DNA of 10,227 nt. It comes from CAZRXG01 sp964603985. GTDB taxonomy: Bacteria; Chloroflexota; Anaerolineae; Aggregatilineales; UBA3940. The stretch covers positions 1-10,227 of the forward strand of contig CAZRXG010000073.1 in the NCBI GenBank assembly GCA_964603985.1, read 5' to 3'. Shown here piece after piece: positions 1 through 7,243 of the stretch. The notes below the pieces were generated by a model, which saw nothing but the letters and a program-made list of their open reading frames with translations, searched no databases and had not been told where the DNA came from. The position numbers were made by a program, and so were the translations under genes. Each line of letters begins with the position of its first letter. Position 1 is the first letter of the stretch.

Positions 1-250
1 CGGCTCCGGCCATTCCTCCCCCACCACAGGTGGGGGCTTCCTGGAAATGGAGTGACGGGGGGAGCGTGGCGGCCCGGCTCTGCCGGAGAGTTTTCTGTTA
101 GCCTTCCCCGTACACCGTTCCCCGGCAGGCTCTTGGCGGACGATCTGCCACCGGGCGCGGCTTTCTTGAAATTAAAGTTTCCTTACAAAGACGCTCATTT
201 TGCGAAAAATGGATTAGAATTAAACAGAGAGCTTTCAGGAGGGAATCATT
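1..250. other. Gene-free leader region with hairpins
   Basis: I see no convincing gene here. A perfect 8-bp hairpin (CCCCCACC / GGTGGGGG, loop ACA) sits at 18-36, and a second (CCGGC / GCCGG, loop TCT) at 74-86 is followed by AGAGTTTTCTG. Either could end transcription of a gene lying left of the window. The last 80 bases turn AT-rich and probably hold the promoter of the STAS-like gene, but no clear -35/-10 pair stands out. Confidence 0.35.
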
Positions 251-685
251 ATGGCTTTCGATGTGGAACGCTTAGAAGGCGAACCCATCATCGTGGTTCG
301 CGGTCGCAGGGAGCCCGACGATCACCGACGGGAAATGATCAACATGTTCGTTGCCGTCGATGCGCTCATCGGGCCTGACGAGAAAGTATTCTGTATCACC
401 GACCTATCAGATACGAGGGTCAACTTCTCCAACATGGTTATGGGAATGTCATCAATCCGCGATAAGCGACCCGGATCGCCCAGCGACCCCCGTATCACCA
501 ACATCATGGTCGCTTCCGGCCCACTCTGGAAACTGGCGGCCAGCGCGGCAGCGCAGGCCCAATATGGAGGGGTGAACGTCCATCTGTATTCAACGGTGGA
601 AGAGGCGATTGAATTTGCCCGCCGGGAGAGCAGAAAGGAAGAATCCCCCGAACCATCGCCCGAACAGCCCGGAAGGTCGGCGTGA
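251..685 (+). CDS. SpoIIAA/STAS-like small protein
   Basis: A 144-residue soluble protein with no signal peptide or membrane segment. Its order of elements matches the two tandem paralogues at 5666-6067 and 6335-6742: an N-terminal VExLxGEPI strand (residues 5-13), a central DLSD strand end (51-54), and a closing TVEEAIEFAR helix (115-124). Small alpha/beta proteins of this kind resemble the SpoIIAA/STAS fold used in anti-sigma factor antagonists and signalling. The family assignment is by pattern only, and no phosphorylatable Ser is assured. The tail from about 127 (ESRKEESPEPSPEQ) is charged, Pro/Glu-rich and probably disordered; the paralogues lack it. The start is supported by AGGAGGG at 236-242, eight bases upstream. 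The gene ends in a strong bidirectional terminator shared with the convergent prenyltransferase gene. The binding partner is unknown. Confidence 0.75.
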   Translation: MAFDVERLEGEPIIVVRGRREPDDHRREMINMFVAVDALIGPDEKVFCITDLSDTRVNFSNMVMGMSSIRDKRPGSPSDPRITNIMVASGPLWKLAASAAAQAQYGGVNVHLYSTVEEAIEFARRESRKEESPEPSPEQPGRSA

Positions 686-726
686 AAAAACCAACACCCC
701 ATTGCTGAATGGGGTGTTGGTTCTTT
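685..726. terminator. Bidirectional intrinsic terminator
   Basis: A perfect 15-bp stem (689-703 with 708-722, loop GCTG) lies between two convergent genes. Read on the minus strand it is followed by six T residues (complement of the A run at 685-690), a textbook terminator for the prenyltransferase gene. Read on the plus strand it is followed by TTCTTTC and ends the STAS-like gene. Confidence 0.85.
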
Positions 727-742
727 CGCCCGGATTATCCGG

Positions 743-1654
743 CTAGTCGCCCATAGACTGCATCATCATCATCATCGTCGTTCCGGTGTAGTCATTCTCG
801 ATCTTGATGTACAGGCCATCCCGCGAGGGTGTAGGGCTGAACATGAATATTCGTCGATCGCTCTGCACGGGCGCGTTGGCGTAGTACCGCCCAAGCAGAG
901 GGTGTAAGTGGGTGGGCATCATGTCCGGCATGGGTGCCGGTACGGTGAAGCAAATGCGCTGGACTTCATCCGAAGCCCAGGTGAAGGTCGGGTATATCGA
1001 GACGGCCCGGCAGCAGTAGCCCAGGATCTCAGGTGATGGGATCTCAAGCCCCAGGTCGCCCAGCATCTCCGCGACTTTTTCGGGCGATAAAGCTCCGTAA
1101 TGCTGTGGAATAAAGTACAGATTGATGGACTTTGAGTCGTAGTCGAAGGCCACCACCTCAACTGAGTTAAATCCGTACTTGTATGAGAAATCGGCGTGGG
1201 CTTTGAAGCTGTCCGGGAGGTAAGGAATGTCCAGAACCTCCTCGAGCGGGACCAGCTTCGAAAGAAACAGCCATATCTTTTGAAGCCCTGACGGCACCGC
1301 CACGTCGACCCCGTACCCTGCGACCGGGGTGTCTTTTACAATTGCGTCGTGCAGGTCGAAAATGGGGTGATCGTCCCTGGTAATGAACCCGTTGGCGAAG
1401 GCGGCGGGGAAGGGATCGATGGGCACTTCGATCTCGATGAACCGCACGTTTATCCGCCGCTGGCCTTTTGGCCGCGTGGAGGTTCTGAACAACATCGGCG
1501 AGTGTGAAAAATAATCTTTATAGGCGTCAAGCACCCCCTCAATCGCGTCCCCATCATAGGGAACTTCGGCAATTTGGGCCGCCGTTTCGAGGTCTCTTTT
1601 TAGCTGCTCGTAGTCTATGTCGCGCCTGAATGTGATTTTGTCGCTCTTTTTCAT
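743..1654 (-). CDS. ABBA-type aromatic prenyltransferase (NphB/CloQ family)
   Basis: At 303 residues this matches the roughly 300-residue soluble ABBA prenyltransferases, which move a dimethylallyl or geranyl group from its diphosphate onto an aromatic acceptor. By-eye landmarks against NphB are SGLQKIWLF (122-130, with the diphosphate-binding Lys at 126), a strand ending INLYF (177-181, Asn178 like Asn173), CCRAVSIYPTFTW (214-226, Tyr221 like Tyr216), VQRICFTV (231-238, Arg233 like Arg228) and LYIKIENDY (281-289, Lys284). The Mg-binding Asp62 of NphB appears to be Arg71 here, as expected for Mg-independent members such as CloQ/NovQ. The acceptor cannot be predicted. The C terminus carries five consecutive Met from an ATG run. 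A GAGGG ribosome site lies about seven bases before the start. No polyketide, aminocoumarin or phenazine genes are nearby, so it stands alone. Confidence 0.88.
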   Translation of the reverse strand: MKKSDKITFRRDIDYEQLKRDLETAAQIAEVPYDGDAIEGVLDAYKDYFSHSPMLFRTSTRPKGQRRINVRFIEIEVPIDPFPAAFANGFITRDDHPIFDLHDAIVKDTPVAGYGVDVAVPSGLQKIWLFLSKLVPLEEVLDIPYLPDSFKAHADFSYKYGFNSVEVVAFDYDSKSINLYFIPQHYGALSPEKVAEMLGDLGLEIPSPEILGYCCRAVSIYPTFTWASDEVQRICFTVPAPMPDMMPTHLHPLLGRYYANAPVQSDRRIFMFSPTPSRDGLYIKIENDYTGTTMMMMMQSMGD

Positions 1655-1997
1655 GGCTCTACCCTCGGGTCTCCTTTCTGGTAGGATTGTGTTGTGTCGA
1701 TGGCAGTTCGCGTTGGTTTGACGCGTTGGTAGGACGGGCTTGCAGTGGGAGCCGGTTCAAGCTGCTTTACTTCGCGGGCCTATCATGTACCTCCTTATTG
1801 GTATAATACTTCCACCCTTCAGTATATTCGGTTCTGAGTGGGTGACAACCTGTTCACTCCCCGCCCGTTTCGTAATACAATAAAAAGCACAACACCCACA
1901 CACAGCGTAGATAATGCTGTGGTTAGAGTGAGCCGCAGCGTGGGCGCGGCGTGTCATGGCGTGCGCCTGCCGCTTCGGCCTGGCGCGGGGGGGGGAC
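1655..1997. other. Gene-free divergent intergenic region
   Basis: The stretch separates two divergent genes and has no convincing gene of its own. On the plus strand a perfect extended -10 (TGGTATAAT, 1799-1807) and a weaker TTCACT-N17-TACAAT pair (1853-1881) could each start transcription toward the CbrC-like gene. On the minus strand an AAGGAGGT sequence (near 1790-1797) stands two bases before an ATG for a nine-codon peptide, too tight for a normal ribosome site. No clear minus-strand promoter for the prenyltransferase gene was found. Confidence 0.4.
1799..1881 (+). promoter_or_regulatory. Candidate promoters for the CbrC-like gene
   Basis: TG-G-TATAAT at 1799-1807 is a perfect extended -10 with no good -35. 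TTCACT (1853-1858), a 17-base spacer and TACAAT (1876-1881) form a second candidate with four and five of six consensus matches. Both point toward the gene at 1998. Which one is used cannot be told from sequence. Confidence 0.35.
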
Positions 1998-2612
1998 ATG
2001 CGAGCTGAGTTCAAATACTTCCTCGATCCGGAGCGCTTCGCCGTTATCCTGAGCGAGGAGACGGAGTGCGACATCTGCCACCGGGTCAGGCGGTGCTTCG
2101 ACGCCAGCGTATTTTACGGGAGAGAGAGATACACCGCCTTTTGTTTCGAGTGCGTGGCTGCCGGGCGGTTGGCCGAGGTGGGCGCGTTTGGCGTCAACGG
2201 CGACTACGGCGCGTTGAAGCGCCAGCTTCAGGCGTTGAACCCCGGCCTACCGCCCGACGAGGTCGAGCAGCAGGCCCGCGCGATCACCGGGCGGTTCGAA
2301 GCGACGACGCCCAAGCTCCTCACCTGGCAGGATTGGGCCTGGCCGGTTCACTGCGGGGATTACTGCCAGTTCGTCAGGATGGCGGGCCAGGCAGACTTCA
2401 ACGCGCTGGCCGAGGACGGCGACGGCAAGAGGCTCTTCAGCACCTCGCTGTGCAGCGACCTGAGCGAGAGCGCGGTCGACGACATCTGGGCGGCGCTGAA
2501 GCCCGGCTCCGTTGGCGGGATCTCCGATCCGGCTGACAACTGGAGTCCGATGGCCTACATCTTCCGCTGTCTCAAGTGCGGGGCAATCGTGACCGGGTTT
2601 GACGTGGATTGA
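1998..2612 (+). CDS. CbrC/UPF0167-family protein
   Basis: From the chosen start this is a 204-residue soluble protein. It opens with EFKYFLDPERF, like the FKYHPDP opening of Escherichia coli CbrC (YieJ, UPF0167), and carries the family's hallmark HCGDYC box at 118-123 after a Trp-rich stretch (TWQDWAW). Three CxxC pairs (24/27, 49/52 and 191/194) suggest a bound metal, probably zinc. In E. coli the gene belongs to the CreBC regulon and is linked to colicin E2 tolerance; the biochemical role is not known, and no CreBC genes are visible here. An upstream in-frame ATG at 1956 would add 14 residues that break the family's N terminus, so 1998 is preferred. Its ribosome site is an unusual run of nine G (1987-1995) ending two bases before the ATG. 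The stop lies only 12 bases from the end of the convergent DUF4058 gene. Confidence 0.82.
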   Translation: MRAEFKYFLDPERFAVILSEETECDICHRVRRCFDASVFYGRERYTAFCFECVAAGRLAEVGAFGVNGDYGALKRQLQALNPGLPPDEVEQQARAITGRFEATTPKLLTWQDWAWPVHCGDYCQFVRMAGQADFNALAEDGDGKRLFSTSLCSDLSESAVDDIWAALKPGSVGGISDPADNWSPMAYIFRCLKCGAIVTGFDVD

Positions 2613-2624
2613 GGCCACCTGCGC

Positions 2625-3569
2625 TCACTGCGCCGACTCTTCGTCCCGCTCGATCTCAAACGGCCCCGTCTCCAGGTCGATCCCCCGCTCGTGCGCGTCG
2701 AGCACGGCTTCCATGCGCGCCTTGATCCGCGCCTGATCGGCCTCGCGGTAGGTCTCGAAGCGCTCCGGGGGCTGCGCGTAATTGACGCGGTAGCTGTACG
2801 CCGCCAGGCTCTCGAACGTCCGGTTGTACACCTGCCCGAAGTTCACCCGGACGGTGTGCTTGCCTGCCAGTGGGAGGTCGATGATGGGCAGCGGCGCGTC
2901 CACATCGAAGCCGTACACGTCCGTCCAGCCGTCTTGCAGCGTGGGGCGCGGGTCGCTGACGGTGATGGTGTAGGGGTGCGCGCCGGGTTCGCCGCCGGGG
3001 TAGCTCGGCAGGCGGTTGATCGGCGAGCGCGTCTCGTGCAGGTAGTCGACCTCGACCAGCACCACGCCCTCGCGCAGCGCGGTCGCCCGCTCCTGGATGT
3101 ACTGCATGTACCCCGTGCCGCCCGGCTTGTTCGTCGGCGAGAGCAGCTCGATCCACGTGACCGGCTTGCCCAGCTTGCCCCTGCCGGTCTTCCAGATGAT
3201 GACCGCCCTCAGGTACGAGTCGCTGTCGATGTCCAGTGTCTCCAGCGCCGACAGCGTCATCGTGGGGGCCGAGGCGGTCTCGGACGACGGCCACTCGAAC
3301 GATGACACGGGCGGCCTGGCCTCGTAGATCGCGATGTCCGGGCGGGGCCGCCTGAACCTGGCCCCCGCCGCCGGGTCGTACTCCCGGATCTGGAGCGCGG
3401 GTCGGCTGTCAACCAGGTAGCCGGACGGCAGGCTGGCGTTGATCGCCTCGGTCAGGTGGGTGATGTGGTTGCCGTGGAATCCCTCCCAGCCGCCTGTCGT
3501 GCCTTGCAGGCTGCTGTGCAGGTGGGCGTTGATGCCCTGGTACTGGTTCTTGCGCGATTGGACGGCCAT
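2625..3569 (-). CDS. DUF4058 family protein
   Basis: This 314-residue soluble protein of unknown function carries the main DUF4058 landmarks in order: an N-terminal W-E-G-F-H segment (28-32), RPRPDIAIYE (74-83), then VTWIELLSPTNKPGG (137-151), LVEVDYLHET (171-180), a Tyr-rich segment, and the closing PLPIIDLPL (226-234) with VYNR and RVNYAQPP near 248-268. The IELLSPxNK box and the acidic LVEVDxL strand resemble the layout of PD-(D/E)XK nuclease-like folds, but I cannot confirm catalytic residues. The family is common in Cyanobacteria, Planctomycetes and Chloroflexota, often in many copies. The start has a GGGAG ribosome site seven bases upstream. It lies 66 bases downstream of rsmH on the same strand and may be partly cotranscribed. 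A TATAAT overlapping the end of rsmH could give it its own promoter. Confidence 0.85.
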   Translation of the reverse strand: MAVQSRKNQYQGINAHLHSSLQGTTGGWEGFHGNHITHLTEAINASLPSGYLVDSRPALQIREYDPAAGARFRRPRPDIAIYEARPPVSSFEWPSSETASAPTMTLSALETLDIDSDSYLRAVIIWKTGRGKLGKPVTWIELLSPTNKPGGTGYMQYIQERATALREGVVLVEVDYLHETRSPINRLPSYPGGEPGAHPYTITVSDPRPTLQDGWTDVYGFDVDAPLPIIDLPLAGKHTVRVNFGQVYNRTFESLAAYSYRVNYAQPPERFETYREADQARIKARMEAVLDAHERGIDLETGPFEIERDEESAQ

Positions 3570-3634
3570 ACATTGCTCCCGTTCGGCTCCCGTTTTCCCC
3601 GGCGCGCCCCTTTCGCCGCGCCTTCGTCCACTCC

Positions 3635-3640
3635 ATTATA
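3635..3640 (-). promoter_or_regulatory. Candidate -10 for the DUF4058 gene
   Basis: A perfect TATAAT on the minus strand overlaps the rsmH stop codon and would start transcription about 60 bases before the DUF4058 start. No good -35 lies at the right distance, so this is weak. Confidence 0.3.
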
Positions 3641-4568
3641 CTCGTTCCGCCACTCTTAGCTTGGCGCTGCGTGCCCTGGGGTTGGCCGTGACCTCCGCCT
3701 CCGTTGCCGTGACCGGCTTGCGGGTGATGATGCGCAGCGTCGCCCGGTGGTCGCAGGTGCACACCGGCTGCCGGGGCGGGCAGATACAGTCGCTCGCCTC
3801 GCGGCGTACGAACTGTTTCACCATCCGGTCTTCGAGCGAGTGGAAGCCGATCACCGCCAGCCGCCCGCCCGGCTTCAGCAGGCTCACCGCCTGGGGCAGC
3901 GCGCTTTCGAGCTGGCCTAGCTCGTCGTTGACCGCGATCCGCAGCGCTTGGAAGGTGCGCGTCGCCGGGTGGATCCGCTCACGCGAGCGCGGCACCGCCC
4001 GCGCCACCACCCCGGCCAGCTCCCCCGTCGAGGTGAGTGGGCGCGCCGCGATGATCGCCCGTGCGATGCGCCGCGCGTAGCGCTCCTCACCGTGACGCGC
4101 GATCAGGTCGGCCAGCTCTTCCTCCGTCAGCGTGTTGACCAGGTCGGCAGCCGTCTGCCCCTGCGTCGTGTCGAAGCGCATGTCGAGCGGCCCCTCGGCC
4201 CGGAATGAGAAGCCGCGCGCCGGGTCGTCGATTTGCAGCGACGAGAAGCCCAGGTCGAACAGGACCGCGTCCACCGCCTCGAAGCCGTGCCGGGGGGCGA
4301 TGGCGGCCATCTGCGCATAGGGGGCGTGCACCGCCTGCGCCCGCTCCCCAAAGTGGGCCAGCCGCGCCCGCGCCACCCGGATCGCCGCTTCGTCCCGGTC
4401 GAAGCCCAGCACGCGCCCATCCGGCGAGGTGGCCTCCAGCCAGGCCTCGGCGTGCCCGCCTGCGCCCAGCGTCGCGTCGATCAGCGCCGCGCCGGGCCGG
4501 GCGTTGAGGTGGTCGATCACCGTCTCGCGCAGCACCGGGATGTGCTGTGCGTCGTTTGTCGTTGCCAT
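3636..4568 (-). CDS. rsmH: 16S rRNA (cytosine-1402-N4)-methyltransferase
   Basis: RsmH (formerly MraW) uses S-adenosylmethionine to methylate N4 of C1402 in the decoding centre of 16S rRNA. At 310 residues it has the normal bacterial length. Visible are HIPVLRETV (9-17), the SAM-binding DATLGAGGHAE (31-41) and GFDRD (55-59), FDLGFSSLQIDDPARGFSF with the following PLDMRFD, the HPATRTFQALRIAVNDEL box and FHSLEDRMVK, then a Cys-rich CICPPRQPVCTC segment near the C terminus. Nothing essential appears missing. It usually sits in the division and cell-wall cluster after mraZ, but here it stands apart, with a divergent DUF89 gene upstream and DUF4058 downstream. There is no good Shine-Dalgarno sequence; a -10 six bases before the ATG suggests a leaderless transcript. 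Confidence 0.96.
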   Translation of the reverse strand: MATTNDAQHIPVLRETVIDHLNARPGAALIDATLGAGGHAEAWLEATSPDGRVLGFDRDEAAIRVARARLAHFGERAQAVHAPYAQMAAIAPRHGFEAVDAVLFDLGFSSLQIDDPARGFSFRAEGPLDMRFDTTQGQTAADLVNTLTEEELADLIARHGEERYARRIARAIIAARPLTSTGELAGVVARAVPRSRERIHPATRTFQALRIAVNDELGQLESALPQAVSLLKPGGRLAVIGFHSLEDRMVKQFVRREASDCICPPRQPVCTCDHRATLRIITRKPVTATEAEVTANPRARSAKLRVAERV

Positions 4569-4574
4569 GCGGCG

Positions 4575-4603
4575 ATCATATAACAGCCCGTCCCACCCGG
4601 CAA
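4575..4603 (-). promoter_or_regulatory. rsmH promoter, probably leaderless
   Basis: On the minus strand, TTGCCG (4598-4603), a 17-base spacer and TATGAT (4575-4580) form a good sigma70-type promoter. The -10 ends six bases before the rsmH ATG, so the expected transcription start falls at or next to the A of the start codon. The lack of a Shine-Dalgarno sequence fits. Confidence 0.5.
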
Positions 4604-4651
4604 CGCCCCCACTGATGCCATCCGGCAGGGGTGAAACGTGACAAACTGCCG

Positions 4652-4680
4652 TTGGGCCTCCCGCGCCGGGCTGGTATCCT
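4652..4680 (+). promoter_or_regulatory. Candidate promoter of the DUF89 gene
   Basis: TTGGGC (4652-4657), 17 bases, then TATCCT (4675-4680) gives an imperfect but correctly spaced promoter. Predicted start is near 4687, leaving a leader of about 27 bases with AAAGGA before the GTG start. Confidence 0.4.
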
Positions 4681-4713
4681 TAGGCAGCGGTGCTGTAAAC
4701 GAAAGGAATCCCT

Positions 4714-5559
4714 GTGCGAACTTATCTCGACTGCTACCCGTGTTTCATACGCCAGGCGCTGACGGCCTCCCGCATGGCCGGTGCCGACGAGGCGCAGCAG
4801 CGGGCCGTGCTCTTCAAGGCGCTTGACGTGCTGCGCGAGAGCGATCCGGCCCGCACCCCGCCGGAGATCAGCGACCCTATTCACAGCCTCGTCCGGGAGG
4901 AGACAGGCGTCGCCGACCCCTACCGCGCGGCCAAGCAGTCCGGCACCCGGCAGGCCCTCGACGTGTATCCCCGCCTGAAGCAGATCGTCGCGGGGTCGTC
5001 TGACCCGCTCGACACGGCCATCAGGCTCAGCATCGCGGGCAACATCATCGACCTGGGGGCGCAGGACAGCTATGACCTGTGGGGCACGGTCGAGCGGGTG
5101 CTGGAGCAGCCCTTCGCCATCGACGACCGGGCTGCCTTCCGCGCGGCGCTGGGCGCAGCCGACGAGGTGCTCTACGTGGCCGATAATGCGGGCGAGACGG
5201 TCTTCGACCGGGTGCTGATCGAGGCGCTCGACGTGCCCGTGATCTACGCTGTGAGAGGCGGCCCGATCCTCAATGATGCGACGTACCAGGATGCGGTCGA
5301 GGCCGGGATAGACGGCGTTGCGACCATCGTCTCAAACGGCCTGGCCATGACGGGCGTCGTCCTGGAGCGCTGCTCGGACGAGTTCCGGCAGCTCTACGAC
5401 CGGGCCGGGTTGATCATCGCCAAGGGGCAGGGCAACTACGAGACGTTGAGTGAGGTGGGCGGGCCGCTGTTTTTCCTGCTGCAGATCAAGTGCCCCGTCA
5501 TCGGGCGCGATATCGGCGTGCCGGTCGGGGGCATCGTGCTTTCGCAGGGGCGAGCGTAG
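4714..5559 (+). CDS. DUF89 (ARMT1-like) metal-dependent phosphatase family protein
   Basis: This 281-residue protein has the features of the prokaryotic DUF89 subfamily: an N-terminal CxxC (Cys7, Cys10), IAGNIIDLG (107-115), the metal-site DNAGETVFD (157-165), RGGPILND (181-188), an Asn in VSNG (207-209), and IIAKGQGNYETL (234-245). DUF89 proteins are Mn/Ni/Co-dependent phosphatases; characterised relatives act on sugar phosphates and damaged phosphometabolites, and human ARMT1 is the namesake. The physiological substrate here is unknown. The start codon is GTG, chosen because AAAGGA (4702-4707) lies six bases upstream and the family begins just before the CxxC. It is a single gene divergent from rsmH. 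No strong terminator follows. Confidence 0.85.
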   Translation: MRTYLDCYPCFIRQALTASRMAGADEAQQRAVLFKALDVLRESDPARTPPEISDPIHSLVREETGVADPYRAAKQSGTRQALDVYPRLKQIVAGSSDPLDTAIRLSIAGNIIDLGAQDSYDLWGTVERVLEQPFAIDDRAAFRAALGAADEVLYVADNAGETVFDRVLIEALDVPVIYAVRGGPILNDATYQDAVEAGIDGVATIVSNGLAMTGVVLERCSDEFRQLYDRAGLIIAKGQGNYETLSEVGGPLFFLLQIKCPVIGRDIGVPVGGIVLSQGRA

Positions 5560-5665
5560 CGGCGGTATCACCGGCCCGGCCCTGGTTATTCGATTGGCGG
5601 ATCTGCTGATATAGCTGTTTGCCGGTGGGCTGCGCATTCGGACGCCGGGTGACCCACCTTGCAGG

Positions 5666-6067
5666 TCAGGTGGGACGTTTGCCTCCGGCGCGGGCGTATT
5701 CCAGGGCCTCCTCAAGCGTCTTAAAAATCGACACCGGCACGAAGCCGAACAGCTCGCTGTCCAATCCCTTGGCGGCCAGGTCAAAGAGCTTGGAGTCTGT
5801 CACCACCACGAATTCCCGAAAATTGGGATGGTGAAAGATCGCGTTACTCCCCCTGGCTGCCCGGTTGGCGGCAAGGATCACATCTTGTAGGCTTAACTTC
5901 AAGCCGCTGACGTCGGAAACGTAGTAGAGCGGTTCGTTTGCGGCATTCAGGTGCTCCAAAAGCTGCTCGATGTTGATAAGCAGATCGTTGGCCGCGCTCC
6001 ACCCCTCATACATTGTGTTGATCAAAATTGGCTCGCCGGGTAGCTTCTCGACTTTGAATGTGCTCAT
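5666..6067 (-). CDS. SpoIIAA/STAS-like small protein, tandem paralogue 1
   Basis: A 133-residue soluble alpha/beta protein: FKVEKLPGEPILI strand (4-16), a long helix to about 42, the PLYYVSDVSGLKL strand (46-58), QDVILAANRAARG helix, NFREFVVVT strand (82-90), a helix at 91-102, FGFVPVSIFKT strand and TLEEALEYARA helix (118-127). This is the order expected for a STAS/SpoIIAA-like domain; no catalytic residues or membrane segments are visible. The start at 6067 is set by AGGAGAGGG about nine bases upstream; an in-frame ATG eight codons earlier would place the ribosome site inside the gene and is not shared with the sister copy. By eye it is very similar to the gene at 6335-6742 and more distantly related to 251-685. 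It probably has its own extended -10 promoter. The function is unknown; a regulatory partner-binding role is only inference. Confidence 0.75.
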   Translation of the reverse strand: MSTFKVEKLPGEPILINTMYEGWSAANDLLINIEQLLEHLNAANEPLYYVSDVSGLKLSLQDVILAANRAARGSNAIFHHPNFREFVVVTDSKLFDLAAKGLDSELFGFVPVSIFKTLEEALEYARAGGKRPT

Positions 6068-6146
6068 CGCGTCCCTCTCCTGACGCTCCATGGCCGTTCA
6101 CATGCGGTTTGGTGTGAGCCAGGTTCCATAAGTAGACGTTATGAGC

Positions 6147-6155
6147 AGTATAGCA
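6147..6155 (-). promoter_or_regulatory. Extended -10 promoter, STAS-like copy 1
   Basis: On the minus strand TGC-TATACT is an extended -10 conserved in both duplicated units. No clear -35 is present. Predicted start near 6140 leaves a leader of about 70 bases before the gene at 6067. Confidence 0.45.
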
Positions 6156-6334
6156 AGGGCCAGGTTGGATGTACATGGGGTGTTGCCCCTACAGCGGGGC
6201 GGGGTTCCAGGGCGGCAAGCGGGGGCGTGTATTCAGTTTTCGTCCTGCGTAACGCGGCATCGCAATCATCCGGGGGATGGTTGCGCGTTTGCCGGTGGGC
6301 TGCGCATCGTACATCGGGCGGGCCACCCGGCAGG

Positions 6335-6742
6335 TCAGGTGGGACGTTTGCCTCCGGCGCGGGCGTATGCCAGGGCTTCCTCAAGCGTCTGAAAAACCGC
6401 CACCGGCACGTTGCCGAATACCTCGCTGCCCAGTCCCCTGGATGCCAGCTCGATGAGCTTGGCCTCTGTCACCACCAGGAATTCCCGTAAATTGGGATGG
6501 TGAAGGATCGCATTGCTCCCCCTGGCCGTCTGGTTGGCGGTAAGGATCATGTCCGGTAGATCTAACTTCAAGCCGCTGACGTCGGCAACGTAGTAGAGCG
6601 GCTCGTCTGCGGCATCCAGATACTCTATAACCTGATCGAGGCTGTCGCCCAATTCCAATTCATCGCCCGAGCTCCATGCTCCGAATACTGTGCTGACCAG
6701 AATTGGCTCGCCGGGCAGCTTCTCGATTTCGTGTGTGCTCAT
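6335..6742 (-). CDS. SpoIIAA/STAS-like small protein, tandem paralogue 2
   Basis: A 135-residue sister of the protein at 5666-6067. The two share the opening MST.-.-EKLPGEPIL, the YYV.DVSGLKL strand, TARGSNAI-HHPN-REF-VVT, and the identical C-terminal end YARAGGKRPT. They differ by a two-residue insertion in the first helix (around LELGDSLD) and by scattered changes, mostly in the first helix and the Leu/Ile core, a pattern of two intact diverging copies and not gene decay. The start is set by AGGAGGGGG about seven bases upstream of 6742. It has the same extended -10 promoter as its sister. As with the sister, the role is unknown; a homo- or hetero-complex of the two products is possible but untested. 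Confidence 0.75.
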   Translation of the reverse strand: MSTHEIEKLPGEPILVSTVFGAWSSGDELELGDSLDQVIEYLDAADEPLYYVADVSGLKLDLPDMILTANQTARGSNAILHHPNLREFLVVTEAKLIELASRGLGSEVFGNVPVAVFQTLEEALAYARAGGKRPT

Positions 6743-6820
6743 CGCATCCCCCTCCTGACGCTCCGTGGCCGTTCACATGCGGTTTGGTGTGAGCCGGGTT
6801 CCATAATAGACGTTGTGAGC

Positions 6821-6829
6821 AGTATAGCA
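6821..6829 (-). promoter_or_regulatory. Extended -10 promoter, STAS-like copy 2
   Basis: The minus strand reads TGC-TATACT, identical to the signal upstream of copy 1, about 80 bases before the start at 6742. Its conservation between the copies, amid scattered changes nearby, supports it. Confidence 0.45.
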
Positions 6830-7203
6830 CAAGGGCCAGGTTGGATGTATATGGGGTGTTGCTCCTACGGCGGAGCGGGGTTCCAGGGCGGCAAGCGGGG
6901 GTGTGTATTCAGTTTTCATCCTGCATAACTGGAGTTTCGCCAGAATTGGTCAAAATGAGGGGGGTCGAAACTACATCTAGCAACACAAATCCGATCCTGG
7001 TCGGTGAAGTTTTTCAAAACCAGGAAGTTGTGTTGCTCATCAGTTCGGCGTGTTGAAGCTGTTTCGCGATGCGGCGTAAGCCCGCTCTACTTCTCCTGTG
7101 CATTTAGACGCCTGTCTCTCGCTACACAACGACAACTTGCCTGACCATATCTTACGCGCATTGCGCCTGCTTGCAGAGCGAATGAGAATGGACAAAACTC
7201 CAG

Positions 7204-7235
7204 CTGGGGTTTCGTCGATCTTTGCGAAACCCCAG
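7204..7235 (-). terminator. Terminator of the small membrane protein gene
   Basis: A perfect 11-bp stem CTGGGGTTTCG / CGAAACCCCAG (7204-7214 with 7225-7235) lies just downstream of the gene at 7244. On the minus strand it is followed by CTGGAGTTTTGTCC, a short and slightly distant T run. The stem resembles the terminal repeat of the host element. Confidence 0.6.
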
Positions 7236-7243
7236 TCCAGTTC

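Larger units (their letters stand above)
5618..6262. repeat. Tandem duplicated unit, copy 1
   Basis: This unit contains the STAS-like gene at 5666-6067, its promoter region and flanks. It matches 6288-6929 closely. Both begin with TTTGCCGGTGGGCTGCGCAT, both have a hairpin over the gene's stop codon (CCACC...GGTGG), and both end with CAGTTTTC followed by TCCTGC and TAAC. Similarity continues well outside the coding part, so this is a segmental duplication. It keeps the uninterrupted sequence at the spot where copy 2 carries an insertion. Confidence 0.85.

Noticed and set aside
1956..1997. Upstream in-frame ATG of the CbrC-like gene
   Set aside because: It would add 14 residues before the family's conserved N terminus. 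The start at 1998 matches homologue architecture and has an adjacent G-rich ribosome site.
1757..2074. 105-codon minus-strand frame overlapping the start of the CbrC-like gene
   Set aside because: There are no recognisable motifs, it overlaps a better-supported gene, and its internal AAGGAGGT is too close to the next ATG.
2656..3305. Long open frames in other frames within the DUF4058 gene, on both strands
   Set aside because: They are Arg/Ala/Gly-rich shadows of a high-GC gene whose true frame shows clear DUF4058 motifs.
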